This document shows positions 1 through 5,513 of a DNA stretch of 5,919 nt, in pieces; position 1 is the first letter of the stretch; each line of letters starts with the position of its first letter. The translations under genes were made by a program, and so were the position numbers. Origin of the DNA: Ferrimicrobium sp. (GTDB lineage: Bacteria; Actinomycetota; Acidimicrobiia; Acidimicrobiales; Acidimicrobiaceae); the NCBI GenBank assembly GCA_027365375.1, contig DAHXNM010000230.1:1-5919 (forward strand), given 5' to 3'. The notes under the pieces were generated by a model. It ran no database searches and was not told where the DNA came from. It worked only from the letters and a program-made list of their open reading frames with translations.

Positions 1-2076
1 ATCCTCATAGTCGGTGGGCAGATAGGTATCCACCAGTTGGTCGATCACTCTGGACAAGGAGGCGACGGTGAACTCCGCCAAATCCTCGCCTCCGAGAATC
101 TCACGTCGGCGTTCGTAGATCACCTTGCGCTGCTCATCGAGGACCTTATCGTACTTGAGCACGTCCTTACGGATATCGGCGTTCTTCGCCTCCACCGCGC
201 CTTGGGCACGCTCGATTGCGCGAGAGACCGTCTTGGCCTCGATAGGTTGATCCTCCGGGAATGCCTTACCCATCACCCAGTTCACGACGCCGCCCCCGGC
301 GAAGAGCCGCATCAGCTCGTCCTCTAGCGAGAGATAGAACCGAGTCTCCCCAGGGTCACCCTGGCGACCAGCGCGACCACGTAGCTGATTGTCGATACGT
401 CGAGACTCATGCCTCTCTGAGGCAATCACGTAGAGTCCACCAAGCGCCCTAACCTGTTCGGCCTCCTGTGCGCAGATCTGCGCATACTTCTCGCGAGCCT
501 CTTGATAATGCTGTTGACCCTCATCGCTGTCGGGATCGACTCCGTTGTTTATCAGCTCTGAGAGCGCCAACCGATCCGGATTTCCCCCTAGAAGGATGTC
601 GACACCACGCCCAGCCATATTGGTAGCCACTGTCACCCCATGGAGACGACCGGCTTGAGATACCACCTCCGCCTCAAGGGCATGTTGCTTGGCATTCAAA
701 ACGGCGTGAGGAATCGATCGTGCTCCTAGTAGCTTGGAGAGCAGCTCCGACTTTGCAACCGAGATCGTTCCCACAAGGATCGGCTGTCCCTTTTCGAAGC
801 GGGCCTCGATGTCATCGACGATGGCGTTGAACTTCGCCTCCTCGGTCTTGAAGATCAGATCACCCTGGTCAGAACGCACGATAGGCTTATTAGTCGGGAT
901 AGGAACGACGGTCAACTTATAGGTGGAGGCAAACTCTGCGGCCTCGGTCTCTGCGGTACCCGTCATGCCGGATAGCTTGTCATAGAGCCGGAAGTAGTTC
1001 TGCAACGTCACCGTAGCCCAGGTGTGATTCTCCTCTTGGATGCGAACCCGTTCCTTGGCCTCAACCGCCTGATGGAGACCGTCGGACCAACGTCGACCCT
1101 CAAGAATTCTCCCGGTGAACTCGTCGACGATCTTCACCTCACCTCTATCAACGATGTAATCCTTATCTCGTTTGTAGAGATCCTTCGCTCGCAATGCCTG
1201 GTTCAACTGGTGCAGATAGGTCATCGCTGAGATGTCATAGAGGTTCTCGATCCCGAGTGCCTTCTCCACCTTGGCTATCCCATCCTCGGTGGTCATGACG
1301 ATCTTCTTCTCTTCGTCGACCTCGTAATCGACCCCCTCCTTGAGGGTCCGCGCTACCCCAGCGAACTTGTAATAGAGTTCCGGAGACTGCTGAGACGGAC
1401 CGGAGATGATCAACGGAGTACGCGCCTCGTCGATCAGAATAGAGTCGACCTCATCAACGATTGCGTAGGCATGTCCACGCTGGACCATGTCGTCTAGCGT
1501 CGTTGCCATATTGTCACGAAGATAGTCGAAGCCGAGCTCGGTGTTGGTGCCATAGGTCACGTCCCTGGCGTAGGCCTCGCGCTTGAGCTTGGCATCGCTG
1601 ATGTCAGCGGTGACCCGTCCCACGCTGATTCCCAATCGATCGTAGATCTGAGTCATCCACACTGAGTCTCTAGCAGCAAGATACTCATTCACCGTTACCA
1701 GGTGAACGCCTTTGCCGGTGAGGGCATTGAGATATACCGGCAGAGTCGAGACCAACGTCTTGCCCTCACCGGTCTTCATCTCAGCGATCCAGCCGAAATG
1801 AAGCGCCATACCGCCCATCAGCTGTACGTCGTAATGGCGCTGCCCGATCGCACGTTTGGCGGCCTCACGGACGGTTGCAAACGCCTCGACCAAGAGATCC
1901 TCTAGCGTCTCTCCTGCATCCAATCGATCGCGAAACTCATCAGTCTTAGCCCTGAGTTCGTCATCACTCAGCAACTCGAACTCAGGTTCGAGCTCGTTGA
2001 TCAGAGGAACGACGTCAGCGAGACGCTTGACCTTCTTGCCTTCACCAGTCTTTAAAACTCGATCGATTACACCCAT
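1..2076 (-). CDS. secA: Preprotein translocase ATPase SecA (C-terminus cut by window edge)
   Basis: SecA is the cytoplasmic motor that pushes unfolded preproteins through the SecYEG channel using ATP. The reading frame is open for 692 codons from ATG 2076 to base 1, so the last roughly 150-220 residues (end of the helical wing region and C-terminal linker) lie outside the window. Visible in order: an N-terminal start typical of the family (MGVIDRVLKTGEGKKVKRL); Walker A MKTGEGKT at residues 100-107; GTNTELGFDYLRDNM at 176-190; Walker B VDEVD at 207-211 followed by LIDEARTP; the preprotein cross-linking domain at about 216-352; GMTGTAETE at 370-378; the second nucleotide-binding domain with NMAGRGVDI at 486-494 and ERHESRRIDNQLRGRAGRQGD at 554-574 (arginine finger region); then the long scaffold helix around 600-660. 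Two motif positions depart from the usual form: V492 where Thr is common, and ASER where GTER is common. The start is supported by GGGAG five bases upstream. It lies 48 bases after hpf, a familiar neighbour. No frameshift is seen. Confidence 0.98.
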   Translation of the reverse strand, partial: MGVIDRVLKTGEGKKVKRLADVVPLINELEPEFELLSDDELRAKTDEFRDRLDAGETLEDLLVEAFATVREAAKRAIGQRHYDVQLMGGMALHFGWIAEMKTGEGKTLVSTLPVYLNALTGKGVHLVTVNEYLAARDSVWMTQIYDRLGISVGRVTADISDAKLKREAYARDVTYGTNTELGFDYLRDNMATTLDDMVQRGHAYAIVDEVDSILIDEARTPLIISGPSQQSPELYYKFAGVARTLKEGVDYEVDEEKKIVMTTEDGIAKVEKALGIENLYDISAMTYLHQLNQALRAKDLYKRDKDYIVDRGEVKIVDEFTGRILEGRRWSDGLHQAVEAKERVRIQEENHTWATVTLQNYFRLYDKLSGMTGTAETEAAEFASTYKLTVVPIPTNKPIVRSDQGDLIFKTEEAKFNAIVDDIEARFEKGQPILVGTISVAKSELLSKLLGARSIPHAVLNAKQHALEAEVVSQAGRLHGVTVATNMAGRGVDILLGGNPDRLALSELINNGVDPDSDEGQQHYQEAREKYAQICAQEAEQVRALGGLYVIASERHESRRIDNQLRGRAGRQGDPGETRFYLSLEDELMRLFAGGGVVNWVMGKAFPEDQPIEAKTVSRAIERAQGAVEAKNADIRKDVLKYDKVLDEQRKVIYERRREILGGEDLAEFTVASLSRVIDQLVDTYLPTDYED

Positions 2077-2081
2077 ATCAA

Positions 2082-2086
2082 CTCCC
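2082..2086 (-). promoter_or_regulatory. Shine-Dalgarno site of secA
   Basis: GGGAG on the minus strand, 5 bases before the ATG at 2076, supports that start. The 48-base hpf-secA gap (2077-2124) shows no convincing promoter or terminator, so secA is probably co-transcribed with hpf (inference). Confidence 0.75.
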
Positions 2087-2124
2087 GGTGGCTCCAAGCA
2101 CTACAGCAGTCTAGCCTCCACCTA

Positions 2125-2676
2125 CTATGAGGGTTCGACAGCCTCAGCCTGATCTATTAATCCAACAGAACCATCTCCGCGCCGATAGACAACGGCGGAA
2201 CGATCCGTCAGCGAATTGATAAAAAGGTAGAACGAGTGCGATAGTAGCTCCATGTGCACCGCAGCCGTCTCTGGATCTAGCACCTCAAGCGCAAAAGCCT
2301 TCGAACGAACGATCTGGGGAACCTCATCAATGTGCGAGGGATCGACTGCCTTGTCAGGACGGTGATGTGGGTGGCTCCTGGCAAGTAGGCGACCCTTGAG
2401 CTTCTCCAGCTGATGAGCCAACTTATGCTCGGCACGGTCAAAGGCAGCCAACTCATCATCGGCCGATCCTTTGGCGCGCGCTACCGTGCTTGACAGCCGA
2501 AGCGTGATCTCTGCATGCACCTTATCGGCCTGCGCTGGATTTTGCGAGCGTTCGAAGAATACCTCTGCGCGATCTACCTCTCCAAGGTACTTACTAAGTC
2601 TATGAACCCGATCCTCGATCAGAGACTTGGATTCATCGCTAATCACACAGCCCTTGCAACGGTACTCAATCTGCAT
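2125..2676 (-). CDS. hpf: Long-form ribosome hibernation promoting factor (HPF/RaiA family)
   Basis: The 183-residue product matches the two-domain long HPF that dimerises 70S ribosomes into inactive 100S particles in stationary phase or stress. The N-terminal S30AE ribosome-binding domain spans about residues 1-100 (starts MQIEYRCKGCVISDES and ends with a basic helix LAHQLEKLKGRLLAR). A short His-rich linker (SHPHHRPDK, 101-109) follows. The C-terminal dimerisation domain spans about 118-178, with the family signature IVRSKAF, the MELL-H-F stretch at 142-149 and VVYRRGDGSVGLI at 162-174. Length is near the low end for the long form, with a short linker. The ATG is supported by AAGGAG eight bases upstream. 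An unusual CKGC (C7, C10) sits where the family usually has a Gly-Arg-Asn-like turn. It lies between ahcY and secA on the same strand; hpf followed by secA is a recurrent bacterial order. Confidence 0.96.
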   Translation of the reverse strand: MQIEYRCKGCVISDESKSLIEDRVHRLSKYLGEVDRAEVFFERSQNPAQADKVHAEITLRLSSTVARAKGSADDELAAFDRAEHKLAHQLEKLKGRLLARSHPHHRPDKAVDPSHIDEVPQIVRSKAFALEVLDPETAAVHMELLSHSFYLFINSLTDRSAVVYRRGDGSVGLIDQAEAVEPS

Positions 2677-2684
2677 CTCGTCTT

Positions 2685-2690
2685 CTCCTT
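2685..2690 (-). promoter_or_regulatory. Shine-Dalgarno site of hpf
   Basis: AAGGAG on the minus strand, 8 bases before the hpf ATG at 2676. It is a near-ideal match to the anti-Shine-Dalgarno sequence and fixes the hpf start. Confidence 0.85.
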
Positions 2691-2729
2691 CCGCTTTTCA
2701 GCCCCTGTGCCGACCCAATACCCTTCAGA

Positions 2730-2739
2730 AGCGATCGCT
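2730..2739. repeat. 10-base perfect palindrome in the hpf leader
   Basis: AGCGATCGCT is a perfect palindrome about 55 bases before the hpf start. It is flanked by CCTT (2722-2725) and AAGG (2745-2748), which almost continue the dyad but are offset by one base. It could be an operator or just one more occurrence of the CGATCG word that is frequent in this window. The rest of the 125-base ahcY-hpf gap shows no confident promoter on either strand. Confidence 0.35.
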
Positions 2740-2780
2740 ACCTAAAGGTTTGCAAGTGAGGGGTCGACGTCGTCCTCGAA

Positions 2781-2801
2781 ACACAGAGCACATCCTCTGG
2801 T
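2781..2801 (-). terminator. Weak hairpin directly after ahcY, possible partial terminator
   Basis: Immediately after the ahcY stop codon, CAGAG (2795-2799 read on minus) can pair with CTCTG (2784-2788) across a 6-base loop, extended by two more pairs if one base bulges. Only three T residues follow, so this is a poor intrinsic terminator. It may cause partial termination, leaving hpf-secA partly dependent on ahcY transcription. Low confidence. Confidence 0.2.
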
Positions 2802-4079
2802 CTACTTCGTTCCATCCGTCCACGAGGCGAGATACTCACGCTGGGCGGCGGTCAACTCATCGATGTCTACCTGCATCGAGGAGAGCTTGAGTTCGGCGAC
2901 CGATGCATCGATGTCACTAGGGACATCGTAGACTCGTGCCGAGAGCTCACCTCGGTGAGCAACAAGCCACTCCACGCTCAAGGCCTGGTTGGCAAAGCTC
3001 ATGTCCATCACCGACGCCGGGTGGCCCTCTGCTGCACTCAGATTGACAAGACGACCCTCGGCGATAACTTGAACTCTTCTGTCATTACCATCTTCGCCAC
3101 GAACGAGGAACTCCTCCACCATAGGGCGAACCATCCGACGACGCTCACCGGTGGTCATAGCTGCAAGTCCGGCTAGATCTATCTCGACATCAAAATGGCC
3201 CGAGTTGGCGAGTACCGCTCCGTCCTTCATTACTCGAAAATGCTCGGGCCGCAACACGTCTCGATTACCGGTTACGGTGATAAAGATGTCGCCGATTTGA
3301 GCCGCCTGGGCCATCGGAAGCACCTGGAAGCCGTCCATGACCGCCTCAAGTGCAGGCAACGGTTGGATCTCGGTTACCACCACCTGCGCACCGAGGCCAC
3401 GTGCCCGAGAGGCAACCCCTTTGCCACAATAGCCGTAGCCAGCTATCACGATAGTCTTGCCGGCCAGGAGCATATTGGTCGCTCGAATCACGCCATCGAG
3501 AGTCGACTGCCCGGTACCGTACCTGTTGTCAAACATATGCTTGGTGTTGGCGTCATTAACTGCAACAATCGGATATCCAAGAGAGCCAGCCTGCTCCATG
3601 GCACGTAGGCGAATGACGCCGGTCGTCGTCTCCTCTGTGCCAGCAAATATGCTCTCTACCTGTTCGGGACGCTCCCGATGCACCCTCGAAACGAGATCAC
3701 AGCCATCATCCATGGTTACATGTGGCTTTGCATCGAGAACCGCGTCGATATGCGAGTAGTAGGTCGGTGTATCCTCACCACGACGTGCGAACACGGCGAT
3801 ACCGTCGTGTTTGACTAGTGATGCCGCCACATCATCCTGAGTCGACAGCGGATTAGATGCAGCGGCGACGACTTGCGCTCCTCCCGCCTGAAGCGTCCGG
3901 AGAAGATTGGCGGTCTCGGTAGTGATGTGCAGACAAGCTGCGATGGTCACGCCCTGAAGCGGCTTGGTACTCGCAAAACGATCACGAATTGAAGCAAGAA
4001 CGGGCATCTGTCTATCGGCCCACAGGATTCGCTGCCGCCCCGCGTCCGCCTCACTGATGTCACTGATGTCGTACTCCAC
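2802..4079 (-). CDS. ahcY: S-adenosyl-L-homocysteine hydrolase (adenosylhomocysteinase)
   Basis: This NAD-dependent cytoplasmic enzyme splits S-adenosylhomocysteine into adenosine and homocysteine, removing the product inhibitor of methyltransferases. The 425 residues carry the expected motifs: substrate-binding H51/T53/E55 in LHITTETANL; D125 in MDDGCDL; E150 in GTEETTTG; the catalytic lysine and aspartate K180 and D184 with N185 in NTKHMFDNRYGTG; the NAD-binding loop GYGYCGKG at 214-221; H295 in NSGHFDVEID; N346 and H353 in EGRLVNLSAAEGHP. It is the short form: it lacks the insertion of about 40 residues seen in many bacterial enzymes and ends in YLASWTDGTK without the Lys/Tyr tail of longer members. 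Thr189 replaces the Cys of the mammalian enzyme, as I recall for short forms. The start is GTG at 4079, chosen because GAGAGG lies six bases upstream and because the next in-frame Met (residue 25) would cut into the conserved N-terminus. Codons 4-9 are a tandem Asp-Ile-Ser duplication. Confidence 0.97.
   Translation of the reverse strand: MEYDISDISEADAGRQRILWADRQMPVLASIRDRFASTKPLQGVTIAACLHITTETANLLRTLQAGGAQVVAAASNPLSTQDDVAASLVKHDGIAVFARRGEDTPTYYSHIDAVLDAKPHVTMDDGCDLVSRVHRERPEQVESIFAGTEETTTGVIRLRAMEQAGSLGYPIVAVNDANTKHMFDNRYGTGQSTLDGVIRATNMLLAGKTIVIAGYGYCGKGVASRARGLGAQVVVTEIQPLPALEAVMDGFQVLPMAQAAQIGDIFITVTGNRDVLRPEHFRVMKDGAVLANSGHFDVEIDLAGLAAMTTGERRRMVRPMVEEFLVRGEDGNDRRVQVIAEGRLVNLSAAEGHPASVMDMSFANQALSVEWLVAHRGELSARVYDVPSDIDASVAELKLSSMQVDIDELTAAQREYLASWTDGTK
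4051..4070. repeat. 9-base tandem repeat inside the 5' end of ahcY
   Basis: The plus strand reads TCACTGATG twice in direct succession followed by TC (period 9, about 2.2 copies). In ahcY it encodes Asp-Ile-Ser twice at residues 4-9. Copy-number change would stay in frame. Confidence 0.85.
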
Positions 4080-4085
4080 TATCTA

Positions 4086-4091
4086 CCTCTC
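4086..4091 (-). promoter_or_regulatory. Shine-Dalgarno site deciding the ahcY GTG start
   Basis: GAGAGG on the minus strand, 6 bases before GTG 4079. It supports a GTG start where no ATG is available nearby in frame. Confidence 0.65.
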
Positions 4092-4111
4092 TCTAAATTT
4101 ATGCCATTCAA

Positions 4112-4141
4112 ATTATTTACGCCAGCGCCTTGGCAACGCAA
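4112..4141 (-). promoter_or_regulatory. Candidate housekeeping-sigma promoter for ahcY
   Basis: On the minus strand TTGCGT (4141-4136) is followed after 18 bases by AATAAT (4117-4112). The -10 matches five of six consensus bases; the -35 is weak. Transcription would start near 4105, leaving a leader of roughly 25 bases before GTG. The -10 lies in a local AT-rich patch (about 4094-4119) unlike the surrounding coding sequence. Prediction only. Confidence 0.35.
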
Positions 4142-4147
4142 ACGTTG
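4134..4147. repeat. Inverted repeat CAACG-N4-CGTTG over the candidate ahcY -35
   Basis: The 5-base arms at 4134-4138 and 4143-4147 are perfectly complementary with a 4-base spacer. The dyad covers the proposed -35 hexamer, as an operator would. It could equally form a small RNA hairpin if transcription begins further upstream. Confidence 0.4.
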
Positions 4148-4152
4148 TTAGT

Positions 4153-4180
4153 CGTGTCATCTACTCTACCTGATGAGACG
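4153..4180. repeat. Imperfect 9-base inverted repeat upstream of ahcY
   Basis: CGTGTCATC (4153-4161) and GATGAGACG (4172-4180) are complementary at 8 of 9 positions across a 10-base spacer. There is no T-run after either arm, so it is not a standard intrinsic terminator for the isomerase operon. It lies 11 bases upstream of the candidate -35. With 4134-4147 it is the main structure seen in the 156-base gap 4080-4235; the remainder (4181-4235) shows nothing I can name. Confidence 0.5.
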
Positions 4181-4235
4181 GGTACACCTATTGGTCGACA
4201 ACCTATAGCAACTGGCCATCTCGCCCAGATAACGT

Positions 4236-5273
4236 CTATTTGACGGCAGATCCTGCTAGGAAACTTTTTACGTTGTCAAGCACCGTTATAGGGCCAGGGT
4301 CGAATCCAAGTCGTCTAGCAAGTGAAAGGGCAACGTAGTCCCCGATAAAGGTGAGGTCGAAGAGATTGGCCAACTCGCCGACACCATGAGCCCCAATCTC
4401 AATGCAGTGAGCGAACCGCGGGCCAATCGTCTCAGCCGCGAACTCGTATCGACGTGCAATCTGAGGATGTTCATAATCATGACGGAGAATAACGAGCGAG
4501 AGATCTCTAGCCAGCAACTCTGGATAGGCATCAAAGCCAGCGAGTTCATTATGACACGCCTCCGGATACACGGAGTAAAAGGCGGGCGCCTTGGCGTTCT
4601 CATTGATCTGTGCCTTCCACCGCATCGCCGCCACCTGGCCGAGTGGGCCAGAGGAGACGATGATAGGAACCGTGCCAGCGAGCTGCGAAGCGACTAGATC
4701 GGCGATCGAATCCGCCGAGTCAAGTTCAACCCGCCGTTCCTTGAGTCGCGTGATAGCGAGGTTGATCCATCCAGTTGCGCCTGGGAACAACCCGACCTGA
4801 TCTAAGATACCAAGAACCGAGACCGATAGTGCGCCAAACGCCGCTCTCGGTTGTGGAATAGTTCCATCGACATGAACGACACAACCACCTCGGTCTCGCA
4901 TGAGCTGATCCAGCTCGCCTCCGGAGGTAACGGCGACAGATTTGGCCCCGTGGTCGATCGCCCTAGAGACAACCTCAAGGGTCTCTTCCGTGTTTCCAGA
5001 GAAGGACACCGCAATGACTAGGGAATGCTCTCCAACGTAACTCGGCAGCTCATAGCCCTTAACGATCGTGATTGGGATCGGCATATACGGTGCGGCCGCA
5101 GCGATTGCCACATCTCCTGCGATGCCACTCCCACCCATGCCAACTACAACGACATGTTCAATGCGTTCTTTGTTCGGCAGGTCGCATACCGTAGAGATCT
5201 GCGAGAGAGCCATCTCCATCTGCTCTGGAAGCGCTCGCGTAGCCTCCCACATGCCTTGAGAATCGGCTTGCAC
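4236..5273 (-). CDS. Bifunctional phosphoglucose/phosphomannose isomerase (SIS-domain)
   Basis: The 345-residue product fits the bifunctional PGI/PMI family, which interconverts fructose-6-P with glucose-6-P or mannose-6-P in the cytoplasm. It is built from two SIS (sugar isomerase) domains. Seen in order: GMGGSGIAGD at 45-54; SFSGNTEET at 90-98, the phosphate-binding serine-rich loop; PRAAFG at 142-147 with R143; INENAK at 223-228 with the presumed catalytic E225; CHNELAGF at 240-247 with the presumed catalytic H241; and a C-terminal LDNVKSF containing K336, the likely ring-opening lysine by analogy to the archaeal enzyme. The start is GTG at 5273, directly after the TAA of the upstream gene and eight bases after a strong GGAGG; an internal ATG at residue 8 has no comparable site. 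Together with the mutase it supplies mannose-1-P or glucose-1-P. A single-substrate PGI or PMI, or another SIS isomerase, is less likely given the full motif set. Confidence 0.93.
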   Translation of the reverse strand: MQADSQGMWEATRALPEQMEMALSQISTVCDLPNKERIEHVVVVGMGGSGIAGDVAIAAAAPYMPIPITIVKGYELPSYVGEHSLVIAVSFSGNTEETLEVVSRAIDHGAKSVAVTSGGELDQLMRDRGGCVVHVDGTIPQPRAAFGALSVSVLGILDQVGLFPGATGWINLAITRLKERRVELDSADSIADLVASQLAGTVPIIVSSGPLGQVAAMRWKAQINENAKAPAFYSVYPEACHNELAGFDAYPELLARDLSLVILRHDYEHPQIARRYEFAAETIGPRFAHCIEIGAHGVGELANLFDLTFIGDYVALSLARRLGFDPGPITVLDNVKSFLAGSAVK

Positions 5274-5513
5274 TTAGGCATCCTCCCCTTGGTCAGTTGA
5301 GGGCCTCTCCGACGCAAGCGCCAGCAGGCGGACATGTTCGGCATCATCGACGATTACAGCCTCCTCGATCAAGAGGATTGGAATGTCGCCTTCGATGCGA
5401 TATTTACGCTTGAGCCGTGGGTTATAGAGCAGGTTCTCGGCGTCAAGATACAGCAGCGGCTCGTGATCTACTGGGCATGCCAAGATAGCTACCAGCTCCG
5501 GTGAAAGCGTCAT
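5274..5513 (-). CDS. Trm112/UPF0434-like small protein
   Basis: A 79-residue protein resembling the Trm112/UPF0434 (YcaR-like) family: LVAILACPVDHEPLLYL at 7-23, then YNPRLKRKYRIEGDIPILLIEEA at 30-52, where the I-x-x-x-I-P-x-L-L-x-x-E-A tail is the family hallmark. Classical members hold zinc with two cysteine pairs; here only C13 remains and the second pair is replaced by the NPRLKRKY segment. In eukaryotes and archaea Trm112 stabilises methyltransferases; the bacterial role is not settled, so no function is assigned. The ATG overlaps the mutase stop (ATGA at 5510-5513) and follows a consensus AGGAGG, so it is translated from the mutase-isomerase message. The conserved placement between sugar-phosphate enzymes in related actinobacteria, as I recall it, argues that it is a real gene. 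Confidence 0.87.
   Translation of the reverse strand: MTLSPELVAILACPVDHEPLLYLDAENLLYNPRLKRKYRIEGDIPILLIEEAVIVDDAEHVRLLALASERPSTDQGEDA
5282..5286 (-). promoter_or_regulatory. Shine-Dalgarno site of the isomerase, inside the Trm112-like gene
   Basis: GGAGG (within AAGGGGAGG) ends 8 bases before GTG 5273 and lies within the last codons of the upstream gene. This decides the GTG start and suggests translational coupling. Confidence 0.8.

Noticed and set aside
1..2076. Possible broken or frameshifted secA
   Set aside because: Codon-by-codon reading from 2076 to base 1 shows one uninterrupted frame with all expected motifs; it is simply truncated by the window edge.
2077..2124. Hairpin GGTGG/CCACC in the hpf-secA gap that might hide the secA ribosome-binding site
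   Set aside because: Only five pairs with a loop of about 26 bases, and the GGGAG itself is outside the stem; too weak to call.
3195..3608. A 137-codon plus-strand open frame opposite ahcY, and other plus-strand open frames across the window
   Set aside because: They lie antisense to strongly conserved genes, have no ribosome-binding site I can support, and their translations look like no protein family; they are shadows of the minus-strand codon pattern.
4080..4235. SAH or SAM riboswitch upstream of ahcY
   Set aside because: The gene context invites it, but I do not find the conserved core of the SAH riboswitch or a multi-stem SAM junction; only two simple dyads are visible.
4201..4235. 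CTGG/CCAG pairing after the isomerase stop as a terminator
   Set aside because: Four pairs, an internal mismatch and no T-run; not a credible terminator.
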